Source: Casimicrobiaceae bacterium | GTDB taxonomy: Bacteria; Pseudomonadota; Gammaproteobacteria; Burkholderiales; Casimicrobiaceae | Reading direction: 5' to 3' | NCBI GenBank assembly: GCA_025056355.1 | Contig: JANWWI010000006.1 | Span: 1 to 64,000, forward strand | Length of the DNA stretch: 64,000 nucleotides | Shown: positions 40,889-48,437 of the stretch, piece after piece | How positions within the stretch are numbered: the first letter of the stretch is position 1 | Layout: the number at the start of each line of letters is the position of its first letter | Translations under genes and position numbers: made by a program | Notes under the pieces: model-generated | Databases searched by the model: none | What the model saw: the letters and a program-made list of their open reading frames with translations, nothing else | What the model was told of the DNA's origin: nothing

Positions 40889-41935
40889 ATGTTGCGCCCG
40901 CCGCTACTGATCGTCGACGGTCGGATCCCGACCACGGCGATCGCCGAACGGCTCCTGCGCGACGCCTACGGCGGCTGCGAGGTCCGCACGGGCGAAGAGC
41001 TGCTGGGCGCGCAAGTGCTCAAGCGCCCGCTGTTTATCTCGCGGCTTTGTCATCCGCGCTTTGCTTGGTTGCCCGAGTATCTGCACGCCCGGGGCGTGCC
41101 CTATGTGTACTTGCTCGACGATCACTTCTTTGCACTGACGCCCGACTACGACCGCCACAACGGCGCCTTTTTCTCTCATCCGGCGGTGCACGAAACGCTC
41201 ACGGCCTTTCTTCGCGGCGCACGGGCCGTCTGGCTCATGTCGGAGGTGCTTGCGGCTCAATTACGCGCTCGGCTGCCTGAGCTCGACTGCAGGGTCGTGC
41301 CGGCACCCGTCGATCTTGCGCTCTTTGACGCCTGCTTTGCGCGCCGCGCGCCGCGGCCGCGACCGCCGGAGGTGTGGAGCGTCGGCTATGCAAGCACGCG
41401 CCGGCCCAATGTCGCGGCGCTTCTGACGCAGCTGGTCGAGCGAGCCAGCGCGCGCTTCGGGCCGAGGCTTCGCTTCGAATTCATCGGCTGGTGCCCCGAT
41501 GCAATCGCCGCGCATCCGGCGGTGCAGGTCTTTGCGCCGATTGAGGACTATGCGCGCTTCGTGCAAACGATGCTGGATCGGCACTGGGATGTCGCACTCG
41601 CGCCCCTCGGCGACTCCGTGTTCGAAAACGCCAAAACCAACCTCAAGTACCGCGAGTACGCCGCTGCGCGCATCCCGGGGCTCTTTAGCGCGGTGCCGCT
41701 CTATGCGAACTGTGTGCGCGACGGTGAGACGGGCTTGCTGGTGGGTTTCGATCCAGAGGCTTGGGTCGAGGCCTTGACCCGGCTCTTGGCCGATTCGGCC
41801 CTGCGCGAGGCGATCGTCAGGCAAGCCCTGGCCGAGGTACGCGCCAAGCACGCGCAGCCCGTGGTCGCCCAGCGTGTGCGCGAGACCTTTGCCGATTGTT
41901 TTGCGCAGACCGATGCAAGCAGCGCCCTCGCGTAA
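40889..41935 (+). CDS. Glycosyltransferase, GT-B fold (GT4-like)
   Basis: 348 aa. No signal peptide or TM segment. The C-terminal half resembles GT1/GT4 donor domains: FIGWCPDAIAAHPAVQVFAPIEDYARFVQTM (about 190-220), ENAKTNLKYREYAAARIPGLFSAVPLYANCVRDGETGLLV (about 250-290) and EALTRLLAD. The N-terminal half is poorly conserved. It lies 27 bp after the methyltransferase gene and overlaps the next gene by 23 bp, so the three are a transcription unit. Donor and acceptor are unknown. Confidence 0.78.
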   Translation: MLRPPLLIVDGRIPTTAIAERLLRDAYGGCEVRTGEELLGAQVLKRPLFISRLCHPRFAWLPEYLHARGVPYVYLLDDHFFALTPDYDRHNGAFFSHPAVHETLTAFLRGARAVWLMSEVLAAQLRARLPELDCRVVPAPVDLALFDACFARRAPRPRPPEVWSVGYASTRRPNVAALLTQLVERASARFGPRLRFEFIGWCPDAIAAHPAVQVFAPIEDYARFVQTMLDRHWDVALAPLGDSVFENAKTNLKYREYAAARIPGLFSAVPLYANCVRDGETGLLVGFDPEAWVEALTRLLADSALREAIVRQALAEVRAKHAQPVVAQRVRETFADCFAQTDASSALA

Positions 41936-43259
41936 TGCGCCTTGCCCCTGTGGCAGCGGGCGACGCTACAAAGAGTGCCACGGCCGACTCGATGCGGCGG
42001 CCGCCCCGCTGCCCACAAAAGCGCAAACCTTGGCCGAGCAAGCGCTTGCGGCCCAACAGGCGCGTCGGCTCGAGCAGGCCGAGCGACTCTACCGCGAGGC
42101 GCTCACGCTTGATCCCAACCACGCCGATGCGCTGCACATGCTGGGGGTGGTGCGGCTTGAGCGCGGGGACGCCCTCGAGGCTCTGACGCTCATCCTTCGC
42201 GCGACCGAGTTGACCGACTGGCGTTATCCGGCGTTTTTGCACAACCTGGGCCTGGCGCTTGCGCGTTGCCTCAGTGGCGATGAGCCGGTTGAGCATCTGC
42301 TCGGGGAAGTCGGCCGCCGCTATCGCACCGAGGGCGTACAAGGCAGCCTCCGAGAGCCCCGCGCGGTTGGGCTCGTCTCGGTGCTCGTGCCGAGTTTCAA
42401 CCACGGCCGCTTCATCGAACAGGCCATCGAATCGGTATTTGCGCAAACCTGGCGCGAGCTTGAGCTTGTGGTCATCGACGATGGCTCGCGCGATGATTCG
42501 CCCGAGCGGCTGCGGGCGCTTGAGCGTCGCTCCCCGATTCCGTTTCGGCTGGTGCTGCGGGAAAACCGGGGCGCTGCGGCAACCCTCAACGAGGCTGCGC
42601 GGCTGGCCCGGGGACAATGGCTGCATCCGGTCAACAGCGATGACGTGTTGCCGCCCGAGCGCATCGAGCGCATGGTCGAGGCCGTGGCCGCGCGCGGCCA
42701 CGACTGGGGCTTTGGCCGCGTCGAGTGTCTCGATGCCCAAGGTCGGCCCATCGACCCGCTCGCCGATCCGCGCGTTTTTGCCTTCTATGGCATGCAAAGC
42801 GAGATCGGCCTCGCCGAGACGGTGAGCGAGTGCTTTCTGACGGCGAATGTGGCCATCTCGACCGGCAACCTTTTCTTCTCGCGCGCGCTCTTTGAGCGCA
42901 TCGGCGGCTTCCGGGAAGACGAACGCTGGCATCACGACTGGAGCTTTGCGCTTGCTGCCTGCTTCGAAGCCGAGCCGCAGTACGTGCCGACGGCGACCTA
43001 CCGCTATCGTCTGCACGAGACCAACACCATCAGCGAAGCGGCGGCGGCGCGGCTGGCCGAGGTCGCGCGACTCCTTCCGCCCTTCTTCGAACGCGTCTTT
43101 GCGGGCGGCGCGCCGAACCCCTGGGCGCCGGATGCTCGCCGCTGGGGGGCCGGGCTGGTTGCGCGGCTGCTCAGTAGCGGCGCAGGCCGCTATGTGCCGC
43201 GCGAGCGAATCCAAGCGCTTGCGCGCGAGGTCCTCGCGCGTCTCGGCGAGAATGTTTGA
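41913..43259 (+). CDS. SEC-C / TPR / GT2 glycosyltransferase fusion
   Basis: 448 aa. A SEC-C zinc motif at the very N-terminus (CPCGSGRRYKECHG, Cys11, Cys13, Cys22, His23), then TPR-like helices (AERLYREALTLDPNHADALHMLGVVRLERGDALEALTLI, about 45-90), then a GT2 domain from about 155: SVLVPSFNHGRFIEQAIESV, VVIDDGSRDDSPERL, GQWLHPVNSDDVLPPERI with NSDD as metal site, and WHHDWSFALAACFE. The start is ATG 41913; it gives the SEC-C motif directly. TPR and SEC-C suggest docking on a protein, so a protein glycan is a reasonable guess. Confidence 0.82.
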   Translation: MQAAPSRNAPCPCGSGRRYKECHGRLDAAAAPLPTKAQTLAEQALAAQQARRLEQAERLYREALTLDPNHADALHMLGVVRLERGDALEALTLILRATELTDWRYPAFLHNLGLALARCLSGDEPVEHLLGEVGRRYRTEGVQGSLREPRAVGLVSVLVPSFNHGRFIEQAIESVFAQTWRELELVVIDDGSRDDSPERLRALERRSPIPFRLVLRENRGAAATLNEAARLARGQWLHPVNSDDVLPPERIERMVEAVAARGHDWGFGRVECLDAQGRPIDPLADPRVFAFYGMQSEIGLAETVSECFLTANVAISTGNLFFSRALFERIGGFREDERWHHDWSFALAACFEAEPQYVPTATYRYRLHETNTISEAAAARLAEVARLLPPFFERVFAGGAPNPWAPDARRWGAGLVARLLSSGAGRYVPRERIQALAREVLARLGENV

Positions 43260-43261
43260 GT

Positions 43262-44110
43262 ATGCAGTTTCACCGCTACCACGCCCTCGGCAATGACTAC
43301 CTCGTGATCGACCCGGCTGATCACCCGGCGCCGTTGACGGCCGCCCAGATCGAGCGGCTCTGCCACCGGCACTTTGGCATCGGCGCCGACGGTATTCTTT
43401 GGGGACCGCTGCCTGGTCGAGACGGCGCACCGTTCGCGCTGCGCATCTGGAACCCCGACGGCTCGGAGGCGGAAAAAAGCGGCAACGGGCTTCGCATTTT
43501 CTGCCGCTACCTGTTCGACACGGGACGGGTCGTTCTAGAGGCGCCTTTTCGCGTCCACACCCCAGGCGGTGTGGTGGATGCCACCGTGCATGCCGGTGGT
43601 GGCGAGGTCACTGTCGTGATGGGCCGCGTGAGTTTTTTGAGTTGCGACATTCCAGTCACCGGCCCGCGGCGTGAGGTGCTCGATGAGCCGCTTGAGGTAG
43701 GCGGACGCACGCTGCGGGTCAGTGCGGCCACGCTCGGCAATCCACACTGTGTGGTCGACTGGCCCGAAGCGGGTGAGGCTGAGGCGCGGCAATTTGGCCC
43801 GCTCATCGAGACCGATGCGCGCTTTCCGCAGCGCACCAACGTGCAGTTTCTGCGTGTCATCGATCGCACGCGCATCGCGATCCAGATCTGGGAACGCGGC
43901 GCGGGCTACACGCTCGCCTCCGGCTCGAGCGCCTGCGCAGCGGCCGCCGTTGCCCATCGTCTCGGGCGGGTCGACGAACGCCTGAGGGTGCTTACGCCCG
44001 GAGGTGCGCTCTTTGTCGCCATCGGCGAGAATTGGACCGTGACGCTGCGTGGCCCAGTTACCCGCGTGGCAAGCGGCGTCATCGATCCCGAGATGTTCCG
44101 AATCGGATGA
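43262..44110 (+). CDS. dapF: Diaminopimelate epimerase family protein with both catalytic cysteines replaced by serine
   Basis: 282 aa with the full DapF fold: FHRYHALGNDYLVID, FGIGADGILWGP, NPDGSEAEKSGNGLRIF, TLGNPHCVV, RTNVQFLRV, WERGAGYTLASGSSACAAAA. In E. coli DapF the acid/base residues are Cys73 (QCGNG) and Cys217 (ACGSG). Here the matching residues are Ser73 (KSGNG) and Ser220 (ASGSS). The gene sits in the standard dapF-DUF484-xerC order, suggesting it is the working epimerase of lysine and peptidoglycan synthesis. ATG 43262 is chosen over TTG 43256. Confidence 0.85.
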   Translation: MQFHRYHALGNDYLVIDPADHPAPLTAAQIERLCHRHFGIGADGILWGPLPGRDGAPFALRIWNPDGSEAEKSGNGLRIFCRYLFDTGRVVLEAPFRVHTPGGVVDATVHAGGGEVTVVMGRVSFLSCDIPVTGPRREVLDEPLEVGGRTLRVSAATLGNPHCVVDWPEAGEAEARQFGPLIETDARFPQRTNVQFLRVIDRTRIAIQIWERGAGYTLASGSSACAAAAVAHRLGRVDERLRVLTPGGALFVAIGENWTVTLRGPVTRVASGVIDPEMFRIG

Positions 44111-44117
44111 CTCGCGC

Positions 44118-44801
44118 ATGAATGCCCAAGACGTTGCCGCGTGGTTGTCAACGCACCCGGACTTCTTTCTCGATTACCCGGGCCTGCTCGAAACGCTGCG
44201 TGTTCCACACCCGCAGGGCGAGCATACGATCTCGATTGTCGAGCGGCAGCTGATCGCGCTGCGCGAGCGCAACGCGCGGCTCGAACGGCAGCTGGCCGAG
44301 CTGATCGGCTACGGCCATCAAAATGATCAGCTCATCGACAAGATGCATCGACTGGCGCTTGCGTTGCTTCGCGCACCTGATGCTGCGGTGTCGCTTGCAG
44401 TGGCGCATGAGAGCCTGCGAAGCGATTTTGCGATCCCCTATTCCGCGATTCGCTGGTGGGGCGATCCGCTGCCCGGGGTCGATGCAAGCGTGAGCGAGGC
44501 CAGCGCCGCGATGCGCAGCTACATCGCCGGGCTTGACCAGCCCTACGTGGGACCCAACGCCGCGCACGATTCGCGCACATGGCTCGTCGACATGCGCGAA
44601 CCGGCGCAATCGTTCGCCTACGTTCCGCTGGGGGATGTGGCCGGTGGCGCGCCGTGCGGCGCACTCATGCTGGCCAGCCCCGACCCCGAGCGCTTCACGC
44701 CGGATATGGCCGTCGACGTGCTCGCTCGGCTCGGACATCTAATCACGGCATCGCTTGCGCGCTACGCCGAGCGCGACGAGCGCGAAGAAGTCGGAGGCTG
44801 A
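44118..44801 (+). CDS. DUF484 family protein
   Basis: 227 aa. N-terminal DVAAWLSTHPDFFLDYPGLLETLRVPH, then a coiled-coil stretch (VERQLIALRERNARLERQLAELI, about 42-64), then a GAF-like domain ending in LARLGHLITASLARY. The family is found between dapF and xerC in beta- and gammaproteobacteria; its role is unknown. ATG 44118 is seven bp after the dapF stop. Confidence 0.93.
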   Translation: MNAQDVAAWLSTHPDFFLDYPGLLETLRVPHPQGEHTISIVERQLIALRERNARLERQLAELIGYGHQNDQLIDKMHRLALALLRAPDAAVSLAVAHESLRSDFAIPYSAIRWWGDPLPGVDASVSEASAAMRSYIAGLDQPYVGPNAAHDSRTWLVDMREPAQSFAYVPLGDVAGGAPCGALMLASPDPERFTPDMAVDVLARLGHLITASLARYAERDEREEVGG

Positions 44802-44860
44802 GCATCGCCGCCCGCACGCGCGCAACCGCTCCGGGGTCGCAGTCCCGCGAGGCGGCGCTC

Positions 44861-45748
44861 TTGCCGGAAAACCGCGCGCTCCTCGAAGGGTTTCTCGCCG
44901 CCCAATCGGTGCGAGGAACTCCGCAGACCCTCGCACGCTACGCCCGCGCCTGCCAAGCGCTTCTTGAGTTTGTCGGCGCACGACCGCTTGCGGCACTCGA
45001 CCGGCATGAGCTGCAACGGGCACTGGCGGCGCTGCACGCACGCGGACTGGGGCCGCGGACGCTCGCCGTCACGCTGTCTGCCTGGCGGCGTTTCTACCGC
45101 TATCTCGCCCGCGAGGATGCGCGTTTCGACGTGAGCCGGCTGGCCGGCTTGCGCATTCCCAAAGCCGCAAAGCGCTTGCCCAACGCGCTTACCGAGGCGC
45201 AAGCCGTGCATCTGGTCGCGCCAGCGGCACAGTCCCCCGAAAGCCCCGAGGCGCTGCGCGATCAGGCCGCCTTCGAACTGCTCTACGGAACGGGCATGCG
45301 CGTGGGGGAACTGCTTGCGCTCAACCTCAGCGATATCGATCTTGCCGCAGCCGAAGTGCGCGTCTTCGGCAAGGGCCGCAAGGAGCGCGTGCTGCCGCTC
45401 GGACCGCCTGCGGTGACGGCTCTTGAGCGCTGGCTGGCAGTCCGTCCCGCCAGCAGCGAGACGGCGCTGTTTCTCGGCGCACGCGGCGGCCGCCTGAGCG
45501 CGAGCGTGCTGCGCCGCGCGCTTCGCCGACGGGCGCTTGAGCGCGGTTTTGCCGAGCGCATTTACCCGCACCGCCTTCGCCACAGCTTTGCTTCGCATGT
45601 GCTGCAAAGCTCGGGCGATCTACGAGCCGTTCAGGAACTCATGGGTCACGCCTCGATCGCCTCGACCCAGGTCTACACGCATCTTGACTTTGCGCACCTG
45701 GCACGGGTCTACGACCAAGCGCATCCCCGGGCGAAGAAGCGGGGCTAG
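44861..45748 (+). CDS. xerC: Tyrosine recombinase XerC
   Basis: Site-specific recombinase that resolves chromosome dimers at dif with XerD. 295 aa from TTG 44861 (GAGG eight nt before; no ATG or GTG is available between the DUF484 stop and the conserved N-domain). The catalytic set is complete: Arg in GTGMRVGELLAL, Lys in FGKGRKERVLPL, HxxR in HRLRHSFASH, His in LMGHASIASTQVYTH and nucleophile Tyr. The size and the neighbours mark it as XerC rather than a phage integrase. Confidence 0.93.
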   Translation: MPENRALLEGFLAAQSVRGTPQTLARYARACQALLEFVGARPLAALDRHELQRALAALHARGLGPRTLAVTLSAWRRFYRYLAREDARFDVSRLAGLRIPKAAKRLPNALTEAQAVHLVAPAAQSPESPEALRDQAAFELLYGTGMRVGELLALNLSDIDLAAAEVRVFGKGRKERVLPLGPPAVTALERWLAVRPASSETALFLGARGGRLSASVLRRALRRRALERGFAERIYPHRLRHSFASHVLQSSGDLRAVQELMGHASIASTQVYTHLDFAHLARVYDQAHPRAKKRG

Positions 45749-45976
45749 CTGCAAGCCGTGGCCCGCGGGCGAGCGCAGCACCGCTCGGCAGTCGATACCG
45801 AGACGAGTCCGACCGCTTCGACGCGGATGAGGGCAGATGCGCCCTCCGATCAGTGCCGAGGCAGCTGCCAAGTGGTGAACCGAAAGCATTGCATGAGCGC
45901 CCGAAGCGCCTTGCCCCGCCTCCGTGTCCGAGCCGCTTGGGACCTTGGAAAAAGAAAGGTCGAACGACGGCCGGCT

Positions 45977-46528
45977 TTATCGCGCGGCGCCCTCGCGCCG
46001 AGCCCGCATGCGCCGCAAGCGCTTCCAGACCGGCCAGAGCCAAAGCGCCTGCACCGCGAAATACGCCAGTGCTGCAAGGCCAAGGCCAAGGACCAGGGTG
46101 CCGACCACCGTCGGCCAGCCTAACTGCGCCAAACCGCGCGCCACCGTGGAAAACCAGAGCGAAGAACCGAACTCAATGCCCGAGAGGTTCGGAAAAGCGC
46201 TCGTGCCGGGAAAGATGGCCTCGCCGATGAGGTAGCCGAGCCAGTAGACCCCGACAAAGGTAAAGGCATTGTTGTACCAACCGGCCAAGGTCGCCATGAC
46301 CAGGTTGCCGCGAAACAGCGCGCAGAGGATCGCCACGAGAATCACCTCGGCCTGGGTCGGGATCACGCCGAGCGCAACGCCAATGGCGGCGCCCACCGCG
46401 AGCGGGCGACGGCGAAAGGCCAGCATGTCCGAGCGGTCTAGCGCGGGTTTGAGCCATGCCAGCCACGGACGATCGAAGTGCTCAAGAATCTTTGGCTCGA
46501 GCGAGACGAGCCAGCGGCGCAGACGCAT
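45977..46528 (-). CDS. DUF2062 membrane protein (second of a tandem pair)
   Basis: 183 aa. N-terminal LEPKILEHFDRPWLAWLKPALDRSDML, then three hydrophobic segments with the motif LGVIPTQAEVILVAILCALFRGNLVMATLAGWYNNAFTFV (about 55-95). The family is a small inner-membrane protein of unknown role. The sequence is clearly related to the gene 24 bp upstream, most probably by tandem duplication. The 228 bp between it and xerC hold nothing I can support. Confidence 0.85.
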   Translation of the reverse strand: MRLRRWLVSLEPKILEHFDRPWLAWLKPALDRSDMLAFRRRPLAVGAAIGVALGVIPTQAEVILVAILCALFRGNLVMATLAGWYNNAFTFVGVYWLGYLIGEAIFPGTSAFPNLSGIEFGSSLWFSTVARGLAQLGWPTVVGTLVLGLGLAALAYFAVQALWLWPVWKRLRRMRARREGAAR

Positions 46529-46552
46529 CGGCGCGGAGCTTGGGCGGTACGG

Positions 46553-47101
46553 TCAACCGCCCCGGGGTGGTTGACGACTGCGCATTCTCTTCCATCGTCT
46601 GCGCACCGGCGCCAGAAACGCAAGCTGCGTGAGGGCGTAAGCGTTTGCGGCCAGGAACGTTCCGAGCACGGCCAGTCCGACCACCAGCGGCCAGCCGAGC
46701 GCCTGGACCCAGTCGACAAGACCGGAAAAAAACCCACTCGCCCCGGCCGCCGCATTCCACTCGGGCATGCTGTGCGTACCCGGCAGAATGAGCGCCCCCA
46801 AGCTGAAGGCGAGCATGTAGATCGGCACGAGCGTGAGCGGGTTGGTCCACATCGAGCCAATGATCCCGGCGATCACATTGCCGCGAAAAAGCACGCACAG
46901 AAGGGTGGTGCCGATCACCTGCACCGGACCGGGAACCGTGCCGCACAAAATGCCAAAGGCCAGGCCACGCGCAAGCGGCTCGCGCGTGAAGCTAAACACA
47001 TCATGCCGATCAAGCCAGGGCTTGAGCCACGCAAGCGAGGGCCGATCGAACTCAGCCAGCACGCGCGGCTCCAGTTGGCGTAGCCAATGACGCAATTTCA
47101 T
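46553..47101 (-). CDS. DUF2062 membrane protein (first of a tandem pair)
   Basis: 182 aa, same layout as its neighbour: LEPRVLAEFDRPSLAWLKPWLDRHDVF, then FGILCGTVPGPVQVIGTTLLCVLFRGNVIAGIIGSMWTNPLTLVPIYM. The start overlaps the alx stop as ATGA, so it is translated with alx and would share the metal-responsive leader. Function unknown. Confidence 0.88.
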   Translation of the reverse strand: MKLRHWLRQLEPRVLAEFDRPSLAWLKPWLDRHDVFSFTREPLARGLAFGILCGTVPGPVQVIGTTLLCVLFRGNVIAGIIGSMWTNPLTLVPIYMLAFSLGALILPGTHSMPEWNAAAGASGFFSGLVDWVQALGWPLVVGLAVLGTFLAANAYALTQLAFLAPVRRRWKRMRSRQPPRGG

Positions 47102-48075
47102 TCGCCCATCATATACGCTCGCTTAGCCGACTTTCGAGTGCTCCAGAACGAGGCCACGATGGAAATGGCGATGATCGAGGCGGTCACGGCAAGCGCGATG
47201 CCGATCGGAATTTTGTAGACATCGAGCAGCAGCATCTTCACGCCGATAAAGATCAGCACGAGCGCCAGGCCGTAGGCGAGAAGATGAAAGCGCTCGGCCA
47301 GATCCGCAAGCAAAAAGTAAAGCGCCCGCAAGCCGAGAATCGCAAAGACATTGGCCGTGAGCACGATGAAGGGATCCTGCGTGACCGCAAAAATCGCCGG
47401 GATCGAATCCACCGCGAAGATCACATCGGTGGTTCCAATCAGCACAAGCACCACAAAAAGCGGGGTGTAGTGTTTGACCCCGTCGATTCTCGTGGTGAGC
47501 CGCTCGCCGTCGAAGCGAGTCGTGATGCGGATGCGCTTTTTCAGAAATTTGAGCACCGGGTTGTCTTCGATTGAGGGCTCCTTGCCGGCGGCAAACCACA
47601 TCTTGAAGCCGGTGATCACGAGGAAGGCGCCAAAGACGTAAAGAATCCAGTGAAACTGCGCAAGCAGCCACGCCCCGGCCAGGATCAGCATCGCGCGCAG
47701 CACGATTGCCCCGATGATGCCGATGATGAGCGCGCGCTTTTGATACTCCGCCGGCACGGCGAAGTAGGTAAAGATCATCAGAAAGACAAAGATGTTGTCG
47801 ACCGAGAGGCTTTTCTCGACCAAGTAACCGGTCAGAAACTCCATCGCGACCGTGTTGGCGACGCTTCGCCCTTGGGTCGCATCCAAATACCACCACAGCC
47901 AGGCCACGAAGACGAAGGCCAGAAAAAACCAAACCAAGCTCCAGAGGAGAGCCTCACGGAAGCTCACCCTGTGAGCACCCTGCTTTTCCATCACCAGCAG
48001 GTCGACTGCGATCGCCATCACGACGAACATCGCAAAGCCGGCCCACATCCACCCAGTGCCGATCGTCTCCATCAT
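47098..48075 (-). CDS. alx: TerC/Alx family membrane protein, probable manganese exporter
   Basis: 325 aa, about nine TM helices. Key motifs: EFLTGYLVEKSLSVDNIFVFLMIFTYF (about 80-105) and LVLIGTTDVIFAVDSIPAIFAVTQDPFIVLTANVFAILGLRALYF (about 200-245), with the conserved acidic residues in membrane. Alx of E. coli lowers cytoplasmic manganese and is controlled by a yybP-ykoY riboswitch; the same type of element lies upstream here. Two adjacent ATG codons (48075, 48072). Followed by two DUF2062 genes in one apparent operon. Confidence 0.92.
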   Translation of the reverse strand: MMETIGTGWMWAGFAMFVVMAIAVDLLVMEKQGAHRVSFREALLWSLVWFFLAFVFVAWLWWYLDATQGRSVANTVAMEFLTGYLVEKSLSVDNIFVFLMIFTYFAVPAEYQKRALIIGIIGAIVLRAMLILAGAWLLAQFHWILYVFGAFLVITGFKMWFAAGKEPSIEDNPVLKFLKKRIRITTRFDGERLTTRIDGVKHYTPLFVVLVLIGTTDVIFAVDSIPAIFAVTQDPFIVLTANVFAILGLRALYFLLADLAERFHLLAYGLALVLIFIGVKMLLLDVYKIPIGIALAVTASIIAISIVASFWSTRKSAKRAYMMGE

Positions 48076-48210
48076 GCTGCCGCGCGTTGAGTCCTCGTTC
48101 CGCGACCCGTTTCGCTCCCGCTCAGACGCCCGTGTCTGGGCCGAGGCCCGACGCCGGATGCGCGCTTCGTGCGGCGCATCTGCGCATGGAGCGCAAACCA
48201 AGTCCTCACC

Positions 48211-48371
48211 GAAGGTCTTGCACGAACCGCGGGCAGCCGACCGGCCAGTGGTGACCGGACCCGGACCTTGCATCCGGGTGTGGCACGTGGTTCCGTCCAT
48301 CCCGGATTCACCCGCACGTTGCGCACGGGCTGCACGTCCTGACGGGATTGACGCGGGAGCTACTCCCCTTC
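48211..48371 (-). promoter_or_regulatory. Probable yybP-ykoY (Mn2+) riboswitch upstream of alx
   Basis: On the minus strand the element opens with GAAGGGGAGTAGC (48359-48371) and closes with GCAAGACCTTC (48211-48221). GAAGG pairs with CCTTC to make P1, and GGGGAGTAGC plus GCAAGACC are the conserved ends of this riboswitch class. Internal helices are possible, for example ATCCGGG with CCCGGAT. It lies 135 nt before the alx start, as in E. coli alx, where Mn2+ binding and pH alter translation. The middle is longer than in short members. Confidence 0.75.
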
Positions 48372-48380
48372 TGGGTCGAA

Positions 48381-48409
48381 ATTATCGCCTAACCGCACGG
48401 CGTTGCCAG
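48381..48409 (-). promoter_or_regulatory. Putative sigma-70 promoter of the alx leader
   Basis: Minus strand: CTGGCA (48404-48409), 17-bp spacer, GATAAT (48381-48386). Transcription would start about 5-8 nt downstream, only a few bases before the riboswitch P1 strand at 48371. The position supports both calls. Confidence 0.6.
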
Positions 48410-48437
48410 CTCGGGAGAACTCGCGCAGTGCGCCGCT

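Noticed and set aside
41817..43430. 537-codon minus-strand frame antisense to the SEC-C/TPR/GT2 gene
   Set aside because: Arg/Gly/His-rich shadow of a gene with clear GT2 motifs.
44861..45748. XerC as a phage or island integrase
   Set aside because: Size, motifs and the dapF-DUF484 context fit the chromosomal dimer-resolution recombinase.
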